Below are positions 13,404 to 19,374 of a stretch of DNA of 27,698 nt, in pieces (position 1 is the first letter of the stretch; each line of letters starts with the position of its first letter). The notes beneath the pieces are model-generated. The model did not search any database. It saw only the letters and a list, made by a program, of their open reading frames with translations, and was not told the DNA's origin. Origin of the DNA: JAPUDQ01 sp049289035 (lineage in GTDB: Bacteria; Patescibacteriota; Saccharimonadia; Saccharimonadales; Saccharimonadaceae); NCBI GenBank assembly GCA_049289035.1, contig JBAQIV010000060.1:1-27698 (forward strand), written 5' to 3'. The position numbers were made by a program, and so were the translations under genes.

Positions 13404-14088
13404 TCAATTTTTCGGCAAATTTATCGGCTATTACAGCTAATTCTAACTGAATATCAACTCCTCCACAAGTGATAACACACACTCCTCGGTAATCAGATTT
13501 TTGGGTGGGCTTGCCATATGTCCTCATATCTGGAGCGGTTTTGTAAAACTGATCATCGTTAAACCCGAGCGCATGCGCCCAGTAGGATTGTAACTGAGAT
13601 ATATCTTGATCGCAGCGATATTGTATTCGCGCCTTCAAATCCTCGCGTTTTTTACCATAGCATTCTTCAAGCAAGGTAATGTATATAGTAAGAATTTGTA
13701 AAGATGAACTACCTAGCGATAAGCCCCTGCGCGATGTGAGCTTGGACCCCTCACCCAAATAGAGCAATGCGAGAGCTAATTTTTTAGAGTTTATACTAAT
13801 ATGTTCACTCAATACCAACTCGGCCTTGCTTTCAACATCTTTCTTACGAGCTTGTAGTTTTCTTCTGTGCGTTTCCAATGCTTTTTTGCGACCCCGAGCA
13901 AGTATCTCAAGGCTTTTTACCCTACGGGCATAGCGACTGGCGTCAGTCTCATTAACATCTCTGCAAATATATGACATAGAGCCTTTTGGTATATATGCAC
14001 CCATAATAGCGTTTATTTCATCATACGATTTGCCTTCAGTTCTCAAAGCAATAATACGTTGCCTTTGTTCTAGGGAATATTTAGTCAT
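13381..14088 (-). CDS. HTH + LAGLIDADG-like protein abutting tRNA-Ala
   Basis: The first 45 residues (YSLEQRQRIIALRTEGKSYDEI and on) look like a resolvase/transposase-type helix-turn-helix. A basic helical linker follows. Residues of about 120-230 (KLALALLYLGEGSK, LSLGSSSLQILTIYI, RIQYRCDQDISQLQSYWAHA, QFYKTAPD, YRGVCVITCGG) resemble a LAGLIDADG/WhiA-like homing-endonuclease fold, with LLYLGEGS in the place of the acidic motif. The last codons RGHSSVD and the stop TAG are the 5' end of tRNA-Ala, so the gene was probably inserted immediately upstream of the tRNA. A TAAAAT box six bases before ATG suggests a leaderless mRNA. The family call is moderate; it could be a domesticated regulator. Confidence 0.5.
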   Translation of the reverse strand: MTKYSLEQRQRIIALRTEGKSYDEINAIMGAYIPKGSMSYICRDVNETDASRYARRVKSLEILARGRKKALETHRRKLQARKKDVESKAELVLSEHISINSKKLALALLYLGEGSKLTSRRGLSLGSSSLQILTIYITLLEECYGKKREDLKARIQYRCDQDISQLQSYWAHALGFNDDQFYKTAPDMRTYGKPTQKSDYRGVCVITCGGVDIQLELAVIADKFAEKLRGHSSVD

Positions 14089-14305
14089 TAATCAATTTTA
14101 TGCTATGTAGGTTCGAAATTCTAGTTAGATTAAATCCCTCTTGGGATCTAATCTGTGAGCTGGTGCGCGCCCACCCGGGTTTTTTGTTTTAGTCTGTTTA
14201 TTTCTATGTCCGGATAACGCCAAACCCGTAGCGCATCAGCTAACATGCTTATGGTAGCAAATATTTTGTGGCTACGCAACTATATTGCGTGAGCTAAAAT
14301 TGTGA

Positions 14306-14341
14306 CTATACGATCTACGGTATACGCTCTACGATATACGA
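14306..14341 (+). repeat. Solo copy of the TATACG-type terminal repeat
   Basis: This 36-base stretch matches the right-hand repeat at 23801-23836 at 28 of 36 positions in the same orientation, including TCTACGATATACG near its end. No four-helix-bundle gene is next to it. Confidence 0.65.
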
Positions 14342-14419
14342 AATATTGCTTATACTAGCTTTTTTTCAGCATGTATGCTTAAATAATGACAGTTTCAGAG
14401 TAGCGTGTGGTTTCTTGAC

Positions 14420-14445
14420 TTACTGCTGGTCGACTGAAGCAGTAA
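14420..14445 (+). promoter_or_regulatory. 5'-UTR hairpin of the RRM gene
   Basis: TTACTGCT and AGCAGTAA form a perfect eight-base stem three bases before the ribosome-binding site AAGGA (14449-14453). The position suggests control of translation, for example by temperature or by the RRM protein itself. Confidence 0.5.
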
Positions 14446-14463
14446 CGTAAGGAAACAATACAC

Positions 14464-14763
14464 GTGAAAAAACTTTTTGTAGGAAGTCTTGCCTGGGCAA
14501 CGACTGACGACAGCCTCGGTGCACATTTTGCATCATGTGGTACTGTCGCCAGTGCCAAGGTAGTGACTGACCGCGATAGCGGCCGCTCACGCGGTTTCGG
14601 ATTCGTCGAATTCGAAAACGATGCTGAAGCCGACGCTGCAATCGAAAAGCTCAACAACTCTGAGCTCGACGGTCGCACTATCACAGTCAACGAAGCTCGC
14701 CCACGCGAGGACAAACCTCGTCGCGACTTCGGTGGCGGCGGTGACCGTCAGCGCAGCTGGTAG
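14464..14763 (+). CDS. RRM-domain RNA-binding protein
   Basis: The 99-residue protein is a single RNA-recognition motif. RNP2 is KLFVGSL (3-9) and RNP1 is RGFGFVEF (about 40-47), both with the aromatic residues that stack on RNA bases. The C-terminus is a short Arg/Gly/Asp tail (RRDFGGGGDRQRSW), as in cyanobacterial and plant glycine-rich RNA-binding proteins linked to cold response. The start is GTG at 14464, ten bases after AAGGA. A hairpin in the 5' leader and a perfect 16-base-stem terminator (14772-14813) frame the transcript. It is likely a single-gene unit acting as an RNA chaperone. Confidence 0.93.
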   Translation: MKKLFVGSLAWATTDDSLGAHFASCGTVASAKVVTDRDSGRSRGFGFVEFENDAEADAAIEKLNNSELDGRTITVNEARPREDKPRRDFGGGGDRQRSW

Positions 14764-14771
14764 TCATCACT

Positions 14772-14813
14772 GATAACAAAACACCCCTGAGCTATCGGGG
14801 GTGTTTTGTTATC
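14772..14813. terminator. Bidirectional terminator shared by the RRM and 7-TM genes
   Basis: GATAACAAAACACCCC pairs perfectly with GGGGTGTTTTGTTATC across a short loop. The stop codon of the convergent 7-TM gene (14792-14794) lies in the loop. Confidence 0.85.
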
Positions 14814-15499
14814 TGCGCTCGTGGCAGTACATAAAGTGAGATAATAAGCGCCGTGAAAACGGCGAAGCCGCACATGATACTGGGTATAGCCTGCACGGTA
14901 TACGGGTAAAGCAAGTTCACGGTCGTGGTCGGAACTAAAAGCACAAGATACGCCATGATCATGCCATGTAGGGCATGCTTTGCGTGCCTATCTATCATGC
15001 GTCGACTAAGCCATACCGCCAGCAAGACCGCGAGAATCTCTAATCCATAATAATAAAAGCCATACCACCACGACGCCTGAGGTAGAATGTCGATGATCAC
15101 ATAATTACCGCCACACACTCCGCTGGTCACACCACGCTCCATAAACGCAAAAAGCACCATAAATGCAACCATGACGGCGTATGACGAGACCACTAGCCAT
15201 TTCATCGGCCGCTTAGCAATGACAGTCAGTATATGAATACCGAGCGGCGGCAATGCAGTAATCGCGACAAACCCGATGCGTGCCCATGAGACGCTATCGA
15301 GACCCATTGCCGCTTCACAGACGTTATATTCTGCAAGCTGAAAAACCGCAAGCGCAAACATCATGGTCGCCACGAGCCTGACCAGCAATGTATGGCGGTA
15401 TCGTACCAACACCCATATCATTAGTCCAATTTCGATCAGAAATGTTGCCATCATCACGGGTGGTGAAAAGCAATACAGCCGCGTCGACGATAATTTCAT
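14792..15499 (-). CDS. Seven-TM membrane protein, unknown function
   Basis: From MKLSSTRLYCFSPPVM onward there are about seven hydrophobic helices separated by short loops, with polar residues such as QLAEYNVCEAAMG in the second or third helix and WYGFYYYGLEILAVLLAVW further on. The layout resembles the seven-TM sensor modules found at the N-terminus of some histidine kinases, but no kinase follows. The start at 15499 is chosen because TATCAT lies seven bases upstream, giving a leaderless mRNA, and because earlier codons read into the divergent promoter region. The last codons form half of a terminator stem. Function is not assigned. Confidence 0.7.
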   Translation of the reverse strand: MKLSSTRLYCFSPPVMMATFLIEIGLMIWVLVRYRHTLLVRLVATMMFALAVFQLAEYNVCEAAMGLDSVSWARIGFVAITALPPLGIHILTVIAKRPMKWLVVSSYAVMVAFMVLFAFMERGVTSGVCGGNYVIIDILPQASWWYGFYYYGLEILAVLLAVWLSRRMIDRHAKHALHGMIMAYLVLLVPTTTVNLLYPYTVQAIPSIMCGFAVFTALIISLYVLPRAQITKHPR

Positions 15500-15575
15500 A
15501 GCCATTATGATACCAGAAAACCAGATCGTATCGCCAACATTTCGTTTTGTTGTGCGATGGACTATACTATCACGT

Positions 15576-15896
15576 ATGGCATTAGAATTTACCAACATAC
15601 CTGATCGCACAGGGCCCGCCGTCTATATATTTGGCGATGGGACATCACAAACAGAAACGCAACTACTCGAGTTTGCGCGCCGCGTCGATGATCTGACGCC
15701 CGACGAGACACAAGTAGTCTACCTTGACCCAACACGCGGTGATGGACTCGCCGTCAAAGAGTTTTACGGTATCACTTCGGTTCCGTACATCATGATCGTC
15801 ATGGATGACGACACCATACCCTACTCGTGGCAATCGATGCCACAGCCCGACGAAGTGAGTTACGCGCTCAGCCAGATCAGTGGTCCAATGGATTAG
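15576..15896 (+). CDS. Thioredoxin-fold protein without CxxC
   Basis: The 106-residue protein begins MALEFTNIPDRTGPAVYIFG. It has strand-helix-strand spacing like thioredoxin, with VVYLDPTRGDGLAVKEFYGI and the cis-proline segment TSVPYIMIVMDDD. The redox CxxC motif is missing; the equivalent place reads GDGTSQTE. It is therefore probably not a disulfide reductase. The start is chosen at 15576 because TATACT (15563-15568) lies seven bases upstream, predicting a leaderless mRNA divergent from the seven-TM gene. Its stop overlaps the 3' end of the DUF1653 gene by four bases, so the two converge. Confidence 0.6.
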   Translation: MALEFTNIPDRTGPAVYIFGDGTSQTETQLLEFARRVDDLTPDETQVVYLDPTRGDGLAVKEFYGITSVPYIMIVMDDDTIPYSWQSMPQPDEVSYALSQISGPMD

Positions 15897-16147
15897 CTGT
15901 CAGCTGTTTTTGTAAATCGTGGCACCGCGCCCATATCCGTAGCGACCGCTTCATGAAACATTTCATACCGCCGCGCCCACACACGCGGCATATCACCAGT
16001 ATCGTAGAGTGCTTTGTAGATAACTAACCAGTCATGCGTCGCCTCATCGCACGCAAGCATGAGTACTTCATACTCGCCGCCTTTATAATGGCGGTAACGA
16101 CCAAGCTTCATGTGAGGCTGTGACAATATACGGTCACGCTCAGGCAT
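15893..16147 (-). CDS. DUF1653 protein
   Basis: This 84-residue protein has the pattern GRYRHYKGGEYEVLMLACDE, LVIYKALYD and WARRYEMFHEAV, which is characteristic of the DUF1653 family. The family has a compact beta fold and no settled biochemical function. It is the last gene of the long minus-strand run and overlaps the stop of the upstream alpha/beta hydrolase by eight bases. Confidence 0.85.
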   Translation of the reverse strand: MPERDRILSQPHMKLGRYRHYKGGEYEVLMLACDEATHDWLVIYKALYDTGDMPRVWARRYEMFHEAVATDMGAVPRFTKTADS

Positions 16148-16958
16148 AATGACCTATCAATGCTTCGGCTAATAGTCTTTGCCCGAGTCTGGTCCCTAGA
16201 GGTGAATGCGGTACACCTGGCACGATGGACACGTCGACATAGATATCGTTTGCCCTCAAGTTGTCAGTAATTTCACTTGGAGGAAACAGCTCGTCTTTTT
16301 CACCACAAACAATACGTGTCCGATGAGACGACGCCACTACCCTGAGATCATCGACCGTACCATAATCGAGACCGGCAACGTATCGTGCACGTGACGCGGG
16401 GTCATTGAGATTGGCATATTTGAGCAACTGACGATGGCTAGTGCGTAGTGATTTGTCTGTTAGTAGTGGCCTCACCTGATGCCGCACGTTTCGTAGCGTG
16501 CGCCGACGTAGCTCACGGATCATTGCGTCTGGATCAGCCCCAAAGGCCGACCGATTAAGCCCGTGCGGCTGCACGAGCACGATATTTCTGACATTTTCTA
16601 TGTAATCACCGTGCGCCAAAGCAATTACTATACTGGCAGCTGCTTGCGACTCTGCGATGATGTCCACTTCGCCAAGTTCAAACTCATCGATAACTCGCTG
16701 CAGCGAACAGTATGCATAATTTGACACATATGCCGGCACATCGTGACCATCATCTGCAGCTTTCCAATGACGCGCCCCTTCGACAATGGCGATACCTGGC
16801 GGGCAAATACTAGCTACATGTTCTGCGACATGGCCGAGTTGTGCCAACCCCAGAAATAAAATTGTTTTAATTGTCTGAGTACCCTCACTCAGCCACACGC
16901 TATAGGGTATGTCTTGCTCGCCATAACGATAACTAAAATCAAATTTATGCATTTTCAT
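16140..16958 (-). CDS. Alpha/beta hydrolase with atypical nucleophile elbow
   Basis: The 272-residue protein has an alpha/beta-hydrolase layout: TILFLGLAQLGHVAEHV near the start, EVDIIAESQAAASIVIAL (about residues 98-115), RIVCGEKDELFPPSE and a C-terminal VPGVPHSPLG. The presumed nucleophile lies in AESQAA rather than the usual GxSxG. The acid (D in GEKDE) and histidine (GVPHSP) are in place. The substrate is unknown. It overlaps DUF218 upstream by 14 bases and DUF1653 downstream by 8 bases. Confidence 0.7.
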   Translation of the reverse strand: MKMHKFDFSYRYGEQDIPYSVWLSEGTQTIKTILFLGLAQLGHVAEHVASICPPGIAIVEGARHWKAADDGHDVPAYVSNYAYCSLQRVIDEFELGEVDIIAESQAAASIVIALAHGDYIENVRNIVLVQPHGLNRSAFGADPDAMIRELRRRTLRNVRHQVRPLLTDKSLRTSHRQLLKYANLNDPASRARYVAGLDYGTVDDLRVVASSHRTRIVCGEKDELFPPSEITDNLRANDIYVDVSIVPGVPHSPLGTRLGQRLLAEALIGHYA

Positions 16959-17781
16959 CTTGTCGGATCATATCCATTGTATGCTCGATGACGATTTTTG
17001 CATATTCGTTGAGGACGATACGCACACCGCGTTCCATGCGAAACCAACCGTTTTCGGTCAAATCAGGATCAGTAGGCTTGGGGCTCATCATGTGAATTTC
17101 AATATCCCACGGAGTGAATTTATACCATTCCATGTAGGCTCGTGCCGTGACCACCGTTGTCGCAATGACGATAAGATCACGCGGGTGCCAGTCCATTTCG
17201 TCAAAAAGATCAAGCGTGCGTTTTACATTATCGGGCAAGGTCACCGACTGACTTTCGACCATGATTGCACGCTCTGGCACACCCGCAGCTATTGCAACTT
17301 GTTTCATCCGATCGGCTTCGGTTTCGTCATGATCGCGGTAATGCGGGCCTTTGCCGCTCAGTATTAGTTTTTGCGTGGCGTTACGAAAGTAGCATTCGAT
17401 CGCCAGCTTGACTCGCGCGTCACTCGGCGAGCCAAACACAAACGCTGCATCAGCCCGCTGTGCTCCACGTATACCAGTCGTGATGCGACCATTGCAGAGA
17501 TGGCGATATAACCTATCCAGCTGCGAACGCGACAACTGCCCGTCTAAAACTTTTTCTGCGAGGCTATCGGTTGTTGTATGACAGTGTCGCACCAGTTCAT
17601 CGAGCGACATATCTCGCCACGTGCGCGTCCATGCGGCGCCACCGGCTACCTCACGATACGTATCAAACAACCATTGATTATTGTCGAGAAAATCAAACTT
17701 CACCGCCTTTCGCGGTGATTCAAGCGCCAGTATGTCGAATAATTCTTGCGCAGTTGGAAGTTGGGTGTTACTTTTTCGCAT
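16945..17781 (-). CDS. DUF218/YdcF-like protein
   Basis: The core AQRADAAFVFGSPSDARVKL, KLILSGKGPHYR, ETEADRMKQVAIAAGVPE and MVESQSVTLPDNVKRT matches the DUF218 (YdcF/SanA/ElyC) fold, which is tied to envelope maintenance and nucleotide-like ligand binding. Unlike SanA or ElyC there is no N-terminal membrane helix; instead about 90 extra helical residues come first (LPTAQELFDILALESPRKAV and on). The start is set at 17781 (MRKSNTQ), inside the last codons of the upstream gene. YdcF of E. coli is similarly soluble and binds S-adenosylmethionine, so this may be a YdcF-type member. Confidence 0.8.
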   Translation of the reverse strand: MRKSNTQLPTAQELFDILALESPRKAVKFDFLDNNQWLFDTYREVAGGAAWTRTWRDMSLDELVRHCHTTTDSLAEKVLDGQLSRSQLDRLYRHLCNGRITTGIRGAQRADAAFVFGSPSDARVKLAIECYFRNATQKLILSGKGPHYRDHDETEADRMKQVAIAAGVPERAIMVESQSVTLPDNVKRTLDLFDEMDWHPRDLIVIATTVVTARAYMEWYKFTPWDIEIHMMSPKPTDPDLTENGWFRMERGVRIVLNEYAKIVIEHTMDMIRQDENA

Positions 17782-18151
17782 AGTAATTATTGCCAGCCTT
17801 TTGATAAGCTTCTCGTTCATATATATTATCAAGGCCTTTATGACGCGCGCTTTCGATAAACGATAGTACCGGGTGGATAAACGGCCGTCTCATAGCCTGT
17901 TCAATATGTACCAATTCATGTGCTAAATCTTTTGACTCTATATGCGGCCCAAGTACAATAACGTTCCCAAGCGTCATCGCTCTCACGCCAGACGATCGCG
18001 GAACCCACCATATGTTTTTGACATATACGATCAACGCGTTATGGCGCAGTGATAATTTATTTGGTAACGATAGTACTCCGAAAAATAACATCATCACTGA
18101 CCACGGAAGATTAACGAAAATCTTCGCGACATTCTCAGGTCTTCGGATCAT
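17768..18151 (-). CDS. Small HExxH metalloprotease-like membrane protein
   Basis: A hydrophobic segment (WSVMMLFFGVLSL, about residues 17-29) is followed by a short domain with ESKDLAHELVHIEQAMRR, a zinc-binding HExxH motif. NIYEREAYQKAGN near the end supplies a possible third ligand. The domain resembles the short zincin modules of the DUF4157 type. Whether it is an active peptidase is not clear. It overlaps the MazG-like gene by four bases upstream and the DUF218 gene downstream. Confidence 0.65.
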   Translation of the reverse strand: MIRRPENVAKIFVNLPWSVMMLFFGVLSLPNKLSLRHNALIVYVKNIWWVPRSSGVRAMTLGNVIVLGPHIESKDLAHELVHIEQAMRRPFIHPVLSFIESARHKGLDNIYEREAYQKAGNNYYAKK

Positions 18152-18465
18152 AGCTTCTTTTTAAATCGATCACTGTCGCGAGTTGTTAATTTGGCGAGCA
18201 CGGGCTTCATAGCTTCATCTAAATCTATGTTGTGGCTATTTGCCATGCATAGCACGGTAAACAATACGTCTGCCAGCTCCTCGGGTAATTCCTGCCTTGC
18301 TTCAGTAGGTTTCTTTGGTTTGTCCCCATACATATGGTTTAGCAGGCGACCCACCTCACCGAGTTCTTCGCTCATTCGAGCAAATTGGCTAAGAGGATGC
18401 CAATAAGGCTTTTCGAGCGTCTGTGCCCACTCGTCAATTGTTTGCTGGTAATCTTTGAGTGTCAT
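18148..18465 (-). CDS. MazG-like nucleotide pyrophosphohydrolase
   Basis: MazG-type enzymes hydrolyse NTPs or dNTPs to monophosphates. The protein shows the helical metal-binding motifs ARMSEELGEVGRLLNHMYG and ELPEELADVLFTVLCMANSH, corresponding to the ExxE and ExxD pairs. At 105 residues it is a single-domain MazG-like protein. The start at 18465 (MTLKDYQQ) is favoured by AGGGGA just upstream. Together with the neighbouring Nudix and NADAR genes it points to nucleotide housekeeping. Confidence 0.85.
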   Translation of the reverse strand: MTLKDYQQTIDEWAQTLEKPYWHPLSQFARMSEELGEVGRLLNHMYGDKPKKPTEARQELPEELADVLFTVLCMANSHNIDLDEAMKPVLAKLTTRDSDRFKKKL

Positions 18466-18500
18466 AATCGTCCCCTTCTTTACACTGTCATGATTACTTA

Positions 18501-18911
18501 TCATACCCATCCGAGTTTCGCAAAAAGTTTTCGTGAGGGTGGTACTAAGTCATATTCTGCTAAACGGTTTTTCGGTACCCATTCGAGTTTCTCTATGCCC
18601 TCAGTCAATTGCAGTTCGCCCGATACATACTGTGATCGTACGTCGAGATAAATAAATTGTTTTGTAACACCATCGAGATCAGCTTTGACTTCATCGTCCC
18701 ACCCAAGTCGATCGACAAGTTCCGTTTCGATTCCCGTTTGATTTTTTATGTGTGTACGTAGCGTTTCGACAATGTCCATACCCGGCCGCAACTCAGCACC
18801 AAATATATACCAGGTCTCATTGTACGGTGGTGAGCCGTCTGGCTTCTTGCGCATCAGTACATCACCATTTGCGTTTTCAACAATCGCCACTATCAGCACT
18901 TTTGTTATCAT
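18501..18911 (-). CDS. Nudix-fold protein with degenerate catalytic box
   Basis: The fold is recognisable from VLIVAIVENANGDVLMRKKP, ETWYIFGAELRPGMD and the later IEKLEWVPKNRLAEYDLVP. The Nudix box is broken: where REUxEExGU is expected the protein has RTHIKNQTGI, so the metal-binding glutamates are lost, and the upstream Glu is also displaced. It is probably not a hydrolase and may bind a nucleotide. The start at 18911 (MITKVLIV) has GAAGG at a good distance; a start at 18935 would overlap NADAR by 14 bases and is the alternative. Confidence 0.75.
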   Translation of the reverse strand: MITKVLIVAIVENANGDVLMRKKPDGSPPYNETWYIFGAELRPGMDIVETLRTHIKNQTGIETELVDRLGWDDEVKADLDGVTKQFIYLDVRSQYVSGELQLTEGIEKLEWVPKNRLAEYDLVPPSRKLFAKLGWV

Positions 18912-18921
18912 GCCATTACCT

Positions 18922-19374
18922 TCACTTGTGCTCATCTCTGATCTTCATCCACGTCTTACCCAGCATATTTTTTCCTTTATGGTCAGGGCCAGCTCCCCAT
19001 CCCCAGAATTCATCATTATCGTTCATCTCAACAATTTGCATTGAGCCGCTTCTTTCTAACGCCTGGCGTACAGCAGCATGCTGATCATACTTTAATTGAA
19101 TAAGCTCCTCCATGACTCGCACTTTTTTTGCATCCCATTCTGGGTCTCTTAGTAATTTTATTTGTTCGTCACGCGTGAAGGCAAAAACTTCGGCAGGAGA
19201 TGTCATACAGCGGATTTTTTCTGCAATATCCGGTGCAGTTTGAATGTATTTGAGCGCCTGGAATGCATGTTCAACTGTCGGATAATATTTATTCTGAAAC
19301 ATAATGGAGAAAGAAGAGAAATTGTCGAACATATACCAGCCATCAATAAAAAACCCAGCAATATTATCTTTCAT
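18922..19374 (-). CDS. NADAR family protein (YbiA-like)
   Basis: NADAR proteins are N-glycosidases acting on riboflavin intermediates or ADP-ribose-type compounds. Family marks are FDNFSSFSIMFQNKYYPTVE, HAFQALKYI, DEFWGWG and DHKGKNMLGKTWMKIRDE, including the conserved acidic and Trp residues of the pocket. The length (150) is typical. AAGGAG precedes the ATG, which lies inside the last codons of ligA (11-base overlap). Coupling to an NAD-consuming ligase and a Nudix-fold protein suggests a role in NAD or ADP-ribose turnover, but that is inference. Confidence 0.88.
   Translation of the reverse strand: MKDNIAGFFIDGWYMFDNFSSFSIMFQNKYYPTVEHAFQALKYIQTAPDIAEKIRCMTSPAEVFAFTRDEQIKLLRDPEWDAKKVRVMEELIQLKYDQHAAVRQALERSGSMQIVEMNDNDEFWGWGAGPDHKGKNMLGKTWMKIRDEHK

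Larger units (their letters stand above)
14089..14463. other. Intergenic region with hairpins and one TATACG-type repeat
   Basis: No protein gene is seen here. GATTAAATCCC/GGGATCTAATC forms an eleven-base stem with one mismatch near 14130-14155. A GC-rich hairpin with TTTTTTG follows near 14162-14188 and may be a terminator. GCTACGCAA/TTGCGTGAGC forms another hairpin near 14270-14293. Bases 14306-14341 are a solo copy of the repeat that flanks the four-helix-bundle gene. Upstream of the RRM gene, TTACTGCT/AGCAGTAA is a perfect stem. Confidence 0.5.

Noticed and set aside
14100..14135. GGTTCGAAATTC as a tRNA T-arm remnant
   Set aside because: The flanking bases do not pair as a T-stem, and no acceptor or anticodon arm is present.
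15363..15575. Longer N-terminus for the thioredoxin-fold gene
   Set aside because: It overlaps the divergent 7-TM gene on the other strand, and a TATACT box sits just before the chosen ATG.
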